This document shows positions 8,643 to 17,380 of a stretch of 64,000 nt of DNA, one piece after another. The stretch's first letter is position 1; each line of letters starts with the position of its first letter. The notes beneath the pieces were generated by a model, which ran no database searches, was not told the DNA's origin, and saw only the letters and a program-made list of their open reading frames with translations. The translations under genes and the position numbers were made by a program. The stretch comes from CAZUDO01 sp964618895 (lineage in GTDB: Bacteria; Desulfobacterota; Binatia; DP-6): the NCBI GenBank assembly GCA_964618895.1, contig CAZUDO010000056.1:124001-188000 (forward strand), read 5' to 3'.

Positions 8643-8870
8643 TTACTCTTCCTCGCGTGTGGCTTCTCGCTCGAGCGCGTCTTCGAGCGCCTCGATCGAG
8701 ATCGTCTGCAGGCGGCGGAGCGGTGCCGGGATGCTCGCCACCGGCCAGTCGGTGGGGATCTCCCCGCCGTGCCAGTGCACGCGCGGCCGCGGCGGCAGGC
8801 CGTCGACGTACGCCGGATCGATGGACGGATCGAGTGGCTCGAGACGGTGGTGCGAGCAGTTCGACACCAT
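8643..8870 (-). CDS. Hypothetical small protein
   Basis: A 75-aa open frame with no family I recognise. The main support is an excellent ribosome site (GAGGAGGG) six bases before the ATG at 8870. The product is acidic at its C-terminus (IEALEDALEREATREEE) and has a VHWHGGEIPTDWP stretch in the middle. The frame remains open farther upstream, so a TTG start near 8931 is also possible. It is transcribed away from the TetR gene at 9023 and may share its control region. Confidence 0.45.
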   Translation of the reverse strand: MVSNCSHHRLEPLDPSIDPAYVDGLPPRPRVHWHGGEIPTDWPVASIPAPLRRLQTISIEALEDALEREATREEE

Positions 8871-9005
8871 CAGAAGACCCTCCTCGTCGGACGGCAAGAT
8901 GGTAGCTCCGACCAGAGGGATGCACAAGGAAATTCTGCGCTCGCCGGTTTGCGGGGCGCGCGAGCGCACCTGGGATGGCGCCCGGCGGCGGGATGGACAA
9001 TATAT

Positions 9006-9017
9006 CGAACGCTCGTT
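9006..9017. promoter_or_regulatory. TetR operator-like motif between a small ORF and the TetR gene
   Basis: The 12-mer CGAACGCTCGTT is an imperfect inverted repeat (AACG-CT-CGTT). It lies 5 bases before the ATG of the TetR gene. A TATATT box for the opposite strand overlaps its left side, and TGGACA at 8994-8999 could serve the forward gene. The same motif with one mismatch is found at 25746-25757, and a close relative at 9761-9772. Autoregulation by the adjacent TetR is the natural reading. Confidence 0.6.
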
Positions 9018-9022
9018 AGTTA

Positions 9023-9736
9023 ATGGCCGCCATGGTGCAACGGGTACGGACGGGACGCAAGCGCGTGCTGGCACGGGCCGTGCCCCGCACGCCCCGGGCG
9101 GAGGACGCGCCGCGCTCGCCCGGGCGGCCGGTCGGTGCCGATGGCGACCGCACGCGCGAGCGCATTCTCGAGAAGGCGATCGAGACGTTCGCCGACTTCG
9201 GCTTCGCCGGCGCATCGGTGCGCGACATCGCGCGCAAGGCGCGCATCCGGGTGTCGTCCCTGTACCACTACTTCCCCTCCAAGGCCGCCCTCTACCTCGC
9301 CGTTGAGGAGCGCATCGCGCAGCAGATCCGCGAGATCGCACTGTCGTCGGTCACGAAAGAGGCCGACCTGCGCGCGATGGTGCGCGACTCGGTCGGGCGC
9401 CTGTTCGATTTCTACCTCGAACGTCCGGCGTACGTGCGCCTCGGCTACCGCTTCCATCTGGACGGCGAACGGCGACCGGGCGGGTCGGAGCGCATCTTCG
9501 AGCGCTGGGTCGGCTTCATGGAAGCGCTCATGAAGCCGGCCGAAACGCAGGGCATCCTGAAACCGATCGACCCACCGCTCCTGATGGCTTCGGTCGAGGG
9601 GCTGCTCGCCTCGCACCTGACCAACGACGCCCTCTACCGCACCTTCTACGGCACCAGCCTCGACGACCCCGCCACCGCGGCGCGCGTGCGCGAGCACGTG
9701 ATCCAGATGGTGCTGCGGGCGGTCGGCCTCGACTGA
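9023..9736 (+). CDS. TetR/AcrR family transcriptional regulator
   Basis: A 237-aa TetR repressor. After a basic N-terminal tail of about 35 residues, the helix-turn-helix runs from RTRERILEKAIETFADFGF through VRDIARKARIRVSSLYHYF, ending with the usual SKAALYLAV. The rest is an all-helical ligand domain. The ATG at 9023 and the ATG at 9032 are both possible starts. It sits upstream of and co-directional with the MaoC/thiolase operon, and operator-like repeats lie on both sides of the gene. It is therefore a good candidate for an acyl-CoA-responsive repressor of that operon. Confidence 0.93.
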   Translation: MAAMVQRVRTGRKRVLARAVPRTPRAEDAPRSPGRPVGADGDRTRERILEKAIETFADFGFAGASVRDIARKARIRVSSLYHYFPSKAALYLAVEERIAQQIREIALSSVTKEADLRAMVRDSVGRLFDFYLERPAYVRLGYRFHLDGERRPGGSERIFERWVGFMEALMKPAETQGILKPIDPPLLMASVEGLLASHLTNDALYRTFYGTSLDDPATAARVREHVIQMVLRAVGLD

Positions 9737-9760
9737 GTCGTGCGTGCGCTCTGAATCTAT

Positions 9761-9772
9761 CGAACGGTCGAT
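9761..9772. promoter_or_regulatory. Operator-like repeat upstream of the MaoC operon
   Basis: The 12-mer CGAACGGTCGAT shares CGAACG-N-TCG-N-T with the sites at 9006 and 25746. It also lies inside a separate inverted repeat (ATCGA, 4-nt centre, TCGAT, 9759-9772). It is located in the gap between the TetR stop and the first MaoC gene. A TTGACT sequence at 9829-9834 could be the -35 of the operon, but I see no convincing -10, so where the repressor would act is unclear. Confidence 0.45.
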
Positions 9773-9892
9773 CGAAGTTCATCCCCCGCCGCGCGCGTCC
9801 GTGCCGGCGCTCGATGCGGGTGTTCCGCTTGACTCCCCGGGGCCGCTCGGCCATGCAGATGCCCGGCTCGCTGCGCTCAGGACGAATCACTG

Positions 9893-10345
9893 ATGCCGTC
9901 GAAAGACATGATTGGCCGGGTGCTGTCGACCGGCAGTGCCACCGTCACCGCCGAGAGCATCGCCGCGTTCGCGCGGGCGCTCGGTGATCCCGACCCGCTC
10001 TATCTCGACCCGCAGGCCGCACGCCGGGGGTTGTTCGGGTCCATCGTCGCGCCGCCGACGTACCCGATCGCCTTCATGGTGCAGGCGATGGCGGGCGGGA
10101 TGGACACCTTCCTCGAGCTTGGCCTCGACTTCATGACGCTCGTGCACGGCGAGCAGGAGTTCGAATACCGGCGCCCGATCCGTGCTGGCGAGACGTTGAC
10201 GCTCACCGGCCGCATCGCCGACGTCTACGACAAGACGGGCGGCAGCGGCACGCTGGACTTCGTCGTGCTCGAGACCGAGGCGCGCGATCCGGAGGGCGAG
10301 GTGGTGTTCTTCTCGCGCAATACGCTCATCTCCCGGAGGACATGA
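9893..10345 (+). CDS. MaoC-like / FAS1-like dehydratase subunit (non-catalytic type)
   Basis: A 150-aa hotdog-fold protein of the FAS1-like dehydratase group. The region that holds the catalytic Asp-His in active R-hydratases reads LGDPDPLYLDPQAA here, with Tyr where His is expected. By analogy with mycobacterial HadA/HadC or ChsH2-type partners, this is probably the binding subunit of a heteromer, with the protein encoded next giving the active site. ATG 9893 follows a 156-nt gap after TetR; its stop overlaps the next start (ATGA). Acts on a 2-enoyl-CoA of unknown chain. Confidence 0.85.
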   Translation: MPSKDMIGRVLSTGSATVTAESIAAFARALGDPDPLYLDPQAARRGLFGSIVAPPTYPIAFMVQAMAGGMDTFLELGLDFMTLVHGEQEFEYRRPIRAGETLTLTGRIADVYDKTGGSGTLDFVVLETEARDPEGEVVFFSRNTLISRRT

Positions 10346-10770
10346 TGCCCGCGCTCGATGCCAAGACGGTTGCGGTCGGCCAGGAGCTTCCGCCGCTGCA
10401 GAAGGGGCCGATCACCCGCGACGACCTGAAGGCCTACGCCGCGGCGTCGGGGGATCCCAATCCGATCCACATCGACGAGGAGTTCGCCAAGAACGCCGGC
10501 TACGCCGGCGTGTTCGCCCACGGCATGCTGTCGATGGGCTACCTGGGACAGTTCCTCGTCCAGGCCGCCAGCCTCGCGGGCGTGCGCCGCTTCCGCACCC
10601 GCTTCGCCAAGCTCACCTGGCCGGGCGACGTGATCACCTGTCGCGGGGCGGTCACGGCGATCCGGGACGAGGGCAGCGTGCGTCTCGTCGAGTGCGACAT
10701 CTGGACCGAGAACCAGGACGGCGAGAAGAAGCTCACCGGGAGCGCGGTGCTCGCCCTGCCGCGCGGGTAG
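10342..10770 (+). CDS. MaoC-family (R)-specific enoyl-CoA hydratase subunit
   Basis: A 142-aa hotdog-fold hydratase. The R-hydratase motif is complete: SGDPNPIHIDEEFAKNAGY, with catalytic Asp and His, then FAHGMLSMGYLG. It would add water to a trans-2-enoyl-CoA to give the 3-hydroxyacyl-CoA. Start overlaps the previous gene by 4 nt, supporting a two-subunit enzyme like HadAB or ChsH1-ChsH2. A thiolase-like gene follows 8 nt later, so hydration and C-C cleavage are coupled in this operon. Confidence 0.88.
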   Translation: MMPALDAKTVAVGQELPPLQKGPITRDDLKAYAAASGDPNPIHIDEEFAKNAGYAGVFAHGMLSMGYLGQFLVQAASLAGVRRFRTRFAKLTWPGDVITCRGAVTAIRDEGSVRLVECDIWTENQDGEKKLTGSAVLALPRG

Positions 10771-10778
10771 TCGACCGC

Positions 10779-11939
10779 ATGGGTGACGCCACGCGGCTAC
10801 GCGACCGCTACGCGATCGCGGGGATCGGCCTGTCGCGCTTCGGGAAGCTCCCCGGGACGAGCGCCATGGGCTTCACGCTCGAGGCCGCCAAGAACGCGAT
10901 CGACGACTGCGGCATCTCGCGCGATGCGATCGACGGCGTGCTCGCGCTCATGCCGGCCGTCATGGGTGAGCAGCACGGGTGGGCGTCCCGGGTGGCGGCG
11001 TTCCTCGGCATCACGCCGTCCTACTGCGCCACCATGGACATGGGCGGCGCGACCGCCATCGGCATGATCCAGACCGCCGCGATGGCGATCGAGGCCGGCT
11101 TCTGCTCCGCGGTCCTGTGCGCGTTCGCGTGCCAGAACAACCCGCAAGGCGTGATCCCCATGCTCTTCGGGTCGCCGTACGCCATCCCGTACGGCGACGT
11201 GGGTGCGATCACCTTCATGGGGCACGTTGCCCGACGGCAGATGCACGAGTACGGGCTGACCAGCCGGCACTACGGCCATGTCGCGGTCACCTGGCGGGCG
11301 CACGCGGCCACCAATCCGCTCGCCCAGAAGCGCGAGCCGATCACGCTGGACGACCACCAGAACTCCAAGATCATCAACGATCCCCTGCGGCTCCTCGACT
11401 GCTGCCTGGTCACCGACGGCGGCGGCGCGGTGATCGTGACCAGCGCCGGGCGGGCCCGCGACCTGCGCCAGCGGCCGGCCCTGATCGCGGGGCTCGGCCA
11501 GATTCATTCGTCGGAGATCATTCGTCCGTACGATACCGGGCGCGGCGGGGGACGCGAGGCTGCCGAGGCGGCGTACCGGATGGCGGGCTGCGCCGCCGGC
11601 GACATCGATGTGGTACAGCTCTACGACGGCTTCACGCCGCTGGTGGTGCACGAGCTGGTGGCGTACGGGTTCGCCACCTGGGACGACGTCGGGAGCCTGC
11701 TGGAGAGCGGGGCGTTACGGCACGGGGGGCGGCTGCCGAGCAACACCGCCGGCGGCCTGCTCTCGGAAGGCCACCTCTCCGGGTTCGGTCACGTCGCGGA
11801 GGCCGTGCGCCAGGTGCGCGGCACGTCGCGTTGCCAGGTCCCGGGCGTGGCGCTGTCCATGGTCACCGGCTACGGAGGCGCTCCACACGAGTCGCCGCCG
11901 ACGGTGGCGTACACGGTGGCGATCCTGCGGGGAGGGTGA
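10779..11939 (+). CDS. Thiolase-superfamily protein, SCP-x/Ltp2-like (putative retro-aldolase)
   Basis: A 386-aa thiolase-fold protein. The C-terminal family pattern NTAGGLLSEGHLSGFGHVAE and the QLYDGFTPLVVHE stretch are clear. The nucleophilic Cys loop of true thiolases is replaced by TMDMGGATAIG, so classical Claisen thiolysis is unlikely. Proteins of this type that pair with a DUF35 protein include Ltp2, which with the DUF35 domain of ChsH2 performs retro-aldol cleavage in steroid side-chain breakdown. A two-subunit hydratase precedes this gene and a DUF35 gene follows, matching that pattern. Start is the ATG at 10779, since the frame before it overlaps the hydratase. Substrate unknown. 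Confidence 0.86.
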   Translation: MGDATRLRDRYAIAGIGLSRFGKLPGTSAMGFTLEAAKNAIDDCGISRDAIDGVLALMPAVMGEQHGWASRVAAFLGITPSYCATMDMGGATAIGMIQTAAMAIEAGFCSAVLCAFACQNNPQGVIPMLFGSPYAIPYGDVGAITFMGHVARRQMHEYGLTSRHYGHVAVTWRAHAATNPLAQKREPITLDDHQNSKIINDPLRLLDCCLVTDGGGAVIVTSAGRARDLRQRPALIAGLGQIHSSEIIRPYDTGRGGGREAAEAAYRMAGCAAGDIDVVQLYDGFTPLVVHELVAYGFATWDDVGSLLESGALRHGGRLPSNTAGGLLSEGHLSGFGHVAEAVRQVRGTSRCQVPGVALSMVTGYGGAPHESPPTVAYTVAILRGG

Positions 11940-11941
11940 GG

Positions 11942-12790
11942 ATGATGGTGACGACACGCGACCTCGACGTCGACGGCATCCGGCTGCACGTGGCGGAGGC
12001 AGGGGAAGGCCCGGCACTGGTGCTCCTCCACGGCCTGTCGGCCACGCACGCCAACTGGGAGCACACCATTCCGGCGTTCGCCGACCGCTGGCGCGTGATC
12101 GCGCCGGACCTGCCCGGGCACGGCCGGTCGGCCAAGCCGGATGCGCCGTACAGCATCGACTTCTATGCCGGCGTGATCCGGAGCCTCGGGCGCGCCCTCG
12201 GCGTGCACGAGGCGGTGGTGGTCGGGAACTCGCTCGGGGGGCAGATCGCGATCGAGCTGGCGCTGTCCTACCCGACGTGGACGCGCGCCCTGGTGCTCGC
12301 CGCGCCGGCGGGAAGCTTCGGGCCGCTGCGTGTCCTCGGCCCGGTGCTGGGGGTGGTCACGCCGCCGGCGGTGCTCCGCTTCAGTCTGCCGCGGACGCTC
12401 GAACGCTGCTTCTACGACCACGCGCATCCGGCGCTCGACATGCGCCGGCGTATTCTGGCCGAACGGCTCGCCGCGGCGGACTTCCCCGACTTCGCCCGCG
12501 CGGTGTCGCGGTCGATCACAGGCGCGCTGCGCGGGAGCGGTCAGCCCCTGGAGCGTCTGACGCAGCCGACGCTCCTGGTCTGGGGTCGCGACGATCGCAC
12601 GCTGCCGCTCTGGAACAGCCGATGGTTCCTCCGCGCCGTTCCGCACGCCCGCTTCGTGGCGCTGGAGCGCTGCGGGCACCTGCCGATGCTCGAACACGCG
12701 AGTCACTTCAATCGCCTGATGGCGGAGTTCCTGTGCGCCGTGGCGGCGGCCCCCCTGCCGGGGGCACGGCGCGCCAGCGGGGACACCTGA
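11942..12790 (+). CDS. Alpha/beta hydrolase
   Basis: Alpha/beta-fold hydrolase of 282 aa. The nucleophile elbow is VVVGNSLGGQ, with Ser as nucleophile. The catalytic Asp is in VWGRDDRTLP and the His in ERCGHLPMLEH near the C-terminus. The oxyanion loop is LLHGLSATHANW. Two Met codons in a row begin the gene just after the thiolase-like stop. It stands between the thiolase-like and DUF35 genes, inside an otherwise typical hydratase/aldolase set. It may open a lactone or hydrolyse an ester or thioester of the pathway; this is inferred only from position. Confidence 0.9.
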   Translation: MMVTTRDLDVDGIRLHVAEAGEGPALVLLHGLSATHANWEHTIPAFADRWRVIAPDLPGHGRSAKPDAPYSIDFYAGVIRSLGRALGVHEAVVVGNSLGGQIAIELALSYPTWTRALVLAAPAGSFGPLRVLGPVLGVVTPPAVLRFSLPRTLERCFYDHAHPALDMRRRILAERLAAADFPDFARAVSRSITGALRGSGQPLERLTQPTLLVWGRDDRTLPLWNSRWFLRAVPHARFVALERCGHLPMLEHASHFNRLMAEFLCAVAAAPLPGARRASGDT

Positions 12791-13200
12791 TGTTCGTCAT
12801 CGAGAAGCCGATGCCCGCCGTCACCGAGGACGGCGCGCCGTACTGGGAGGGCTGCCGCCAGGGCGTGCTGCGCGCGCAGCGCTGCACGGCGTGCCGGCAC
12901 GTACGCTGGCCGCCGAGCGTGCTGTGCCCGAAGTGTCTGGCCGACGGCACCGAGTGGATCGCGCTGTCGGGCCGCGGGGCCATCTATTCGTTCATCGTCG
13001 TACACCGGCCGCAACATCCGGCGTTCTTCGCCGACGCGCCCTACAACGTCGCCATCGTCGAGCTGGCCGAGGGCATCCGGCTGCACGCCAGCATCGTCGA
13101 CTGTCCGAACGAGGCCCTCCAGGTCGGGATGCCGGTCGAGGTCGTCTTCGACAAGGTGAACGACGAGGTGACGCTGCCTCGCTTCCGGCCCCGGCGGTAG
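12790..13200 (+). CDS. DUF35 (zinc ribbon plus OB-fold) acyl-CoA-binding protein
   Basis: A 136-aa DUF35 protein. An N-terminal helix precedes a rubredoxin-like zinc ribbon with CTAC and CPKC pairs (about residues 31-50). The OB-fold follows, with GRGAIYSFIVVHRPQHPAF. Such proteins pair with thiolase-like partners and are needed for their activity, as in Ltp2-ChsH2(DUF35) and HMG-CoA synthase complexes. Start overlaps the hydrolase stop by 1 nt. The likely partner is the thiolase-like protein at 10779-11939, one gene away. Confidence 0.92.
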   Translation: MFVIEKPMPAVTEDGAPYWEGCRQGVLRAQRCTACRHVRWPPSVLCPKCLADGTEWIALSGRGAIYSFIVVHRPQHPAFFADAPYNVAIVELAEGIRLHASIVDCPNEALQVGMPVEVVFDKVNDEVTLPRFRPRR

Positions 13201-13217
13201 AAAGCGCACGTCGGCCC

Positions 13218-15518
13218 GTGTCGCGCCGCCCGGTCCTCGCCATCTTCACCCTCTCGGGGGCGGCGGGGCTCGTCTATCAGGTGATCTGGGCGCGCCAGCT
13301 CGGCCTCGTCTTCGGCAACACCACCGCGTCGGTCACCATCGTCCTGGCGGCCTTCATGGCAGGGCTCGCGCTCGGGGCCGAGTGGGCGGGACGGGTGCTC
13401 GTCCGGCGGGCGAACCCGCTCCGGGTGTACGCCGTCCTCGAGGCGGCCATCGGCCTGTACGCCCTGGCCTTCGGCCCGCTGGTGAGCGGCCTCGAGACGC
13501 TCTACCCGCATCTCCTGAGCGACACCGCCTCGCCCGTCGTGCTGACGCTGGTGCGCTCCGTGGTCGCCTTCGGACTCGTGCTCCTGCCGACCACCTGCAT
13601 GGGCGCCACCCTGCCGCTGACGACCGAGTATCTGCACCGGCTCGCGCTTGCCCATACCGACTGGAACGCCGGACGACTCTACGCCGCCAACACCCTCGGG
13701 TCGGCGCTCGGGTCGGTGGCCAGCGGGTTCGTGCTGATCGAGCTGGTGGGGATCGCCAACACGACGCGGATTGCTGCCGGCTTCAACGTGGTCGTGGGAC
13801 TGCTCGGCTGGTGGCTCGCGCGCGGCCTCGCGCCGGCGAGCACCCCGGCGACGCCCGCCGCCCCGGCGGCCGGCCAGCGGACTCTGCTCCTCCTGTTCGC
13901 GATCACAGGGGCGCTCGCGCTCGCCGGGGAGGTGCTGTGGACGCGCGCACTCACGCTGCTGCTCGGGAGCTCGACGTACGCCTTCAGCGGCATCCTGGTC
14001 GTGTACCTGGTCGGCATCGCATTCGGGAGCTGGGTTGCGGCCGGGATGGTTCGCCGGCTCGCCGCGCCCGAGCGATTCATCCCGCTCGCGATCCTGGGGG
14101 CCGGTGCGTGGCATGCCTTCGCCGTGACGCTGTTCGCCCCCCTGCACGCCCTGGTGCTCGGCCTGCTGGCGGCGACGCTGCAACCGATGTCGCCGGCCCA
14201 GTTCTACGCCCGTGCCGTTGCCACCCTGGTCGCCGTGCTCGGGGTGATGGTGCCGCCGGCGGCGCTGAGCGGGGCGCTGTTCCCGCTCGTCACCCGACTG
14301 CTCGAGGGCGACGCGGGCGATCGCGGCGCGCCCATCGCGCGCGCCTACACCTGGAACACGGTGGGCGCGATCGTCGGCTCGCTGGTCGGGGGCTTCGCCA
14401 TCGCGCCGTTCTTCGTGCACTTCCATGCCATCGACGTGCTCGCGCTCTGCTTCCTCGGGGCCGCGCTCTGCGCCCTCGGGGTGATCGGCTGGCGAGCCTT
14501 CCCGATCGTGACCGGCGTGACGGTCGTGGGGGCGCTGGCGGTGACGGCCCTCTCGGTGCAGCGGCTGCAGCGCCCGGACGCGTTCGTCACCCTCTACCGC
14601 CAGCGGCGACCCGCCTACGAGGTGCGCAGCCACGAGCCGGGCCTGCAGGGCATCACGACGGTGGCGTGGGACCGGGGCAAGCCCGAGCAGTCCGCCCAGC
14701 TGCTGGTGAACGGCGTCGGCATGACGGTGAAGGCGTTCGCCACCAAGGCAATGGCGCACCTCCCCATCATCGCCCACGGCGCGGCCGAGGACGTGCTCGT
14801 GATCTGCTTCGGGATGGGGACGACGTTCCGCTCGGCGCTCACCCACGGCGGGCGTGTCGACGTGGTGGAGCTCACCCCCGGGGTATTCGGCGCCTTCGAT
14901 GCGTTCTACGCCGATGCGGCCGAGGTCCGCCAGAACCCGCGCGGCCGCATGATCGTGAACGACGGGCGCAATTTCCTGCTCCTCACCGACAAACGCTACG
15001 ACGTGATCACGCTCGATCCTCCGCCGCCCATCGATGCCGCCGGCGTGAGTACCCTGTATACGCGCGAGTTCCTGGAGCTCATGCGCGCCCACCTCGAGCC
15101 GGGGGGCATCGTCGCGCACTGGCTGCCGCCGCTCGGGCGGGGCGGGGGGCTGTCGGACATCGGCGTGCTCGACATGCTGGCGGCAACGTTCCTGGACGTG
15201 TTCCCGCATGTCCGGGTGCTGGTGAGTCAGCCGTTCATGAACCGATCGGGGTTCCATCTCCTCGGGTCGGACGCGCCGATCGCGCTCGATCCCGAGCGCT
15301 TGACGCGTGCCCTCGAGAATCCCGCCGTCAAGCGCGACATGATGGAGTTCGGATGGGACCCGCTGGTGCCCGAGCGCTTCTTCTTCGAGGTCAACCTCCA
15401 CCGTGACCTGGCGGCCAAGAAGACCCTGCTCACGGACGATCGCCCGCTCCTCGAGTTCAACCTGATCCGCAACCTGCGTCTGGGGCTCGCGCCCGCCATG
15501 ATCCGCGTCGCGCCGTGA
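13218..15518 (+). CDS. Membrane-fused spermidine-synthase-like protein
   Basis: A 766-aa protein with an N-terminal membrane part of roughly 12 or more segments (residues 1 to about 460) and a C-terminal SAM-dependent methyltransferase/spermidine-synthase fold. The nucleotide-binding part is VLVICFGMGTTFRSALT, then VVELTPGVFGAF and VNDGRNFLL. The place of the polyamine-binding Asp motif of real spermidine synthases reads ITLDPPPPIDAAGVS, so the usual aminopropyl chemistry is doubtful. GTG 13218 is the first start after the DUF35 stop; the open frame back to 12891 overlaps that gene. Proteins of this fused type are common and poorly characterised. Confidence 0.85.
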   Translation: MSRRPVLAIFTLSGAAGLVYQVIWARQLGLVFGNTTASVTIVLAAFMAGLALGAEWAGRVLVRRANPLRVYAVLEAAIGLYALAFGPLVSGLETLYPHLLSDTASPVVLTLVRSVVAFGLVLLPTTCMGATLPLTTEYLHRLALAHTDWNAGRLYAANTLGSALGSVASGFVLIELVGIANTTRIAAGFNVVVGLLGWWLARGLAPASTPATPAAPAAGQRTLLLLFAITGALALAGEVLWTRALTLLLGSSTYAFSGILVVYLVGIAFGSWVAAGMVRRLAAPERFIPLAILGAGAWHAFAVTLFAPLHALVLGLLAATLQPMSPAQFYARAVATLVAVLGVMVPPAALSGALFPLVTRLLEGDAGDRGAPIARAYTWNTVGAIVGSLVGGFAIAPFFVHFHAIDVLALCFLGAALCALGVIGWRAFPIVTGVTVVGALAVTALSVQRLQRPDAFVTLYRQRRPAYEVRSHEPGLQGITTVAWDRGKPEQSAQLLVNGVGMTVKAFATKAMAHLPIIAHGAAEDVLVICFGMGTTFRSALTHGGRVDVVELTPGVFGAFDAFYADAAEVRQNPRGRMIVNDGRNFLLLTDKRYDVITLDPPPPIDAAGVSTLYTREFLELMRAHLEPGGIVAHWLPPLGRGGGLSDIGVLDMLAATFLDVFPHVRVLVSQPFMNRSGFHLLGSDAPIALDPERLTRALENPAVKRDMMEFGWDPLVPERFFFEVNLHRDLAAKKTLLTDDRPLLEFNLIRNLRLGLAPAMIRVAP

Positions 15519-15565
15519 CCGCCGGACCCTTGTCACTGCCCGACCTTTCGGTGTAGCCACCCGCC

Positions 15566-17365
15566 GTGCAGAGCGCCTCGCGATCGAAGCGCGTCCGGCG
15601 GGCCACGCGCCTGGACCCCATCGTCACCGAGATCATTCTCGGCGCGTTCGAGACCATCTGCTACGAGATGGCGACGCACGTGAGCCTCACGGCCACGACG
15701 CCCATCCTGAACCAGTCGAACGAGCGCAACGCCACCATCCTGGACGGCACCGGGCGGCTGGCTGCGCTGTCGGTCGGCATTCCGCAGTTCATGCTGTCGT
15801 CGACCCTGCCGGTGCGGTTCGCGGTCGACTTCTTCGGGCCGGACGGCCTCTTCGACGGCGACGTGTTGCTCGCCAACGACCCGTACCACGGCGGCGGGCA
15901 CCTGCCGGACTACAACGTGTTCGCGCCCGTCTTCCACGACGGCGCGTGCGTCCTCATCGCGTCCATCCAGTGCCACCACGCCGACACGGGGGGCGGCGCA
16001 CCGGGGGGCTACAATGTGAACGCCCTCGACATCTGGGCCGAGGGCGTGCGCTTCCCCGCGGTCAAGATCTACGAGCGGGGCGTGCTGCGACGCGACGTCG
16101 AGTACATGATCGCGGCCAACAACCGTACCCCCACGTTCCTGGGCGATCTGCGCGCGCAGGTGGGGGCGGCCCAGCTGGGCGTGCAGCGCCTGACAGACAT
16201 CCTGGCGCGCTTCGGGACCGACACCGTCGCTGGGGCCGTGCAGAGCATCATCGCCTACGCCAAGCGCCGCTTCCGCGACGAGGTGGCGCGCTGGCCGGAT
16301 GGCGTCTACGAATCCGACACCTACGTCGACCACGACCCGCACGGCACGCCGGACATCCACGTCCACTGCAAAGTGACGGTGCGGGGGAGCGCGCTCACGC
16401 TCGACTTCACCGGCTCCGACGACCGCCCCGACATCCAGGCGTACTCCACCTTCGGCAACACGCGCGGCTACGTGGTGGCGCAGCTGGCCTGCATGATGGA
16501 CCCGAGCATCCCGAAAAACGAGGGCTTCTTCGACTCGATCGACTTGATCGTGCCGAAGGGCTGCTGCCTCAACCCGCCCGACGGCCGCTCGGTGGCGGCG
16601 GGCACGCATCATCCCGGCACCGAGGTCGGCGAGGCGGTCGCCAAGGCGCTCGAACGGGTGGTGCCCGAGCGCAGCTGCCCGCAGGTCTACAAGATGGGCA
16701 TGCCGACGGTCATCTTCGGTACCAACCCGCGCACCGGGAAGCTGTTCATCGACCACTCGGTCGACACCTTCGCGGCCTACTGCGGGGCGGTGAAGGGCCA
16801 GGACGGGTGGGGTGGCATGAACGTCTCGTTCGGCAACCTGATCCGCGCCACCGCCGAGATCAACGAGTCGATCTTTCCGGTCCGGCACCTGGCACGCGAC
16901 TACGAGACCGACAGCGGCGGCGCCGGCGCCAACCGCGGCAACTGCGGCAGCCTCTACCGCAAGCAGATGCTGGTGCGGTCGACCATCTACACCTACGTGG
17001 TCGGCAAGCGGTACCCCATGCCAGGGATCGCCGGCGGTCACCCCGGCTCCGCCAACCGCCTCCTCGTCCGCGCCGGCGGCGCGCACGCCTTCGAGGTCGG
17101 CGATAAGGCCCAATACATCGAGCACGCCGCCGGCGAGTCCTACGAGTACCACTACGGCGGCGGCGGCGGCTGGGGCGACCCCCTTGCCCGTCCCCCCGCG
17201 CGCGTCCTCGACGACGTCCTCGACGAGTACATCTCCATCGAATCCGCCCGCCGCGACTACGGCGTCGTCCTGACCGGTACCCTCGAAGACCTCACCCTCG
17301 CCCTCGACGAACCAGCCACCACCCGCCTCCGCGCCGAGATGCAGGCCCACCGGGAGCGCGCGTGA
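15566..17365 (+). CDS. Hydantoinase B / oxoprolinase family protein (HyuB type)
   Basis: A 599-aa protein of the hydantoinase B/oxoprolinase family, the partner of HyuA-type ATPases in N-methylhydantoinase, 5-oxoprolinase and acetone or acetophenone carboxylase enzymes. Family marks are DPIVTEIILGAFETICYEM at the N-terminus, LANDPYHGGGHLPDYNVFAPVF, and the C-terminal glycine-rich GGGGGWGDPL. GTG start at 15566. The A subunit follows at 17955, but a YjbQ-family gene and a palindromic element lie between the two subunits. Substrate not identifiable; ATP-dependent ring opening or carboxylation is the family activity. Confidence 0.93.
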   Translation: MQSASRSKRVRRATRLDPIVTEIILGAFETICYEMATHVSLTATTPILNQSNERNATILDGTGRLAALSVGIPQFMLSSTLPVRFAVDFFGPDGLFDGDVLLANDPYHGGGHLPDYNVFAPVFHDGACVLIASIQCHHADTGGGAPGGYNVNALDIWAEGVRFPAVKIYERGVLRRDVEYMIAANNRTPTFLGDLRAQVGAAQLGVQRLTDILARFGTDTVAGAVQSIIAYAKRRFRDEVARWPDGVYESDTYVDHDPHGTPDIHVHCKVTVRGSALTLDFTGSDDRPDIQAYSTFGNTRGYVVAQLACMMDPSIPKNEGFFDSIDLIVPKGCCLNPPDGRSVAAGTHHPGTEVGEAVAKALERVVPERSCPQVYKMGMPTVIFGTNPRTGKLFIDHSVDTFAAYCGAVKGQDGWGGMNVSFGNLIRATAEINESIFPVRHLARDYETDSGGAGANRGNCGSLYRKQMLVRSTIYTYVVGKRYPMPGIAGGHPGSANRLLVRAGGAHAFEVGDKAQYIEHAAGESYEYHYGGGGGWGDPLARPPARVLDDVLDEYISIESARRDYGVVLTGTLEDLTLALDEPATTRLRAEMQAHRERA

Positions 17366-17380
17366 TCCGTGCCGCTGCAT

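Noticed and set aside
9829..9857. Promoter directly before the first MaoC gene
   Set aside because: TTGACT is present but the -10 position reads CATGCA, too poor to list as a feature.
13041..15560. 839-codon reverse open frame
   Set aside because: Shadow of the membrane spermidine-synthase-like gene; the product is Arg/Glu/His-rich without membrane or enzyme motifs.
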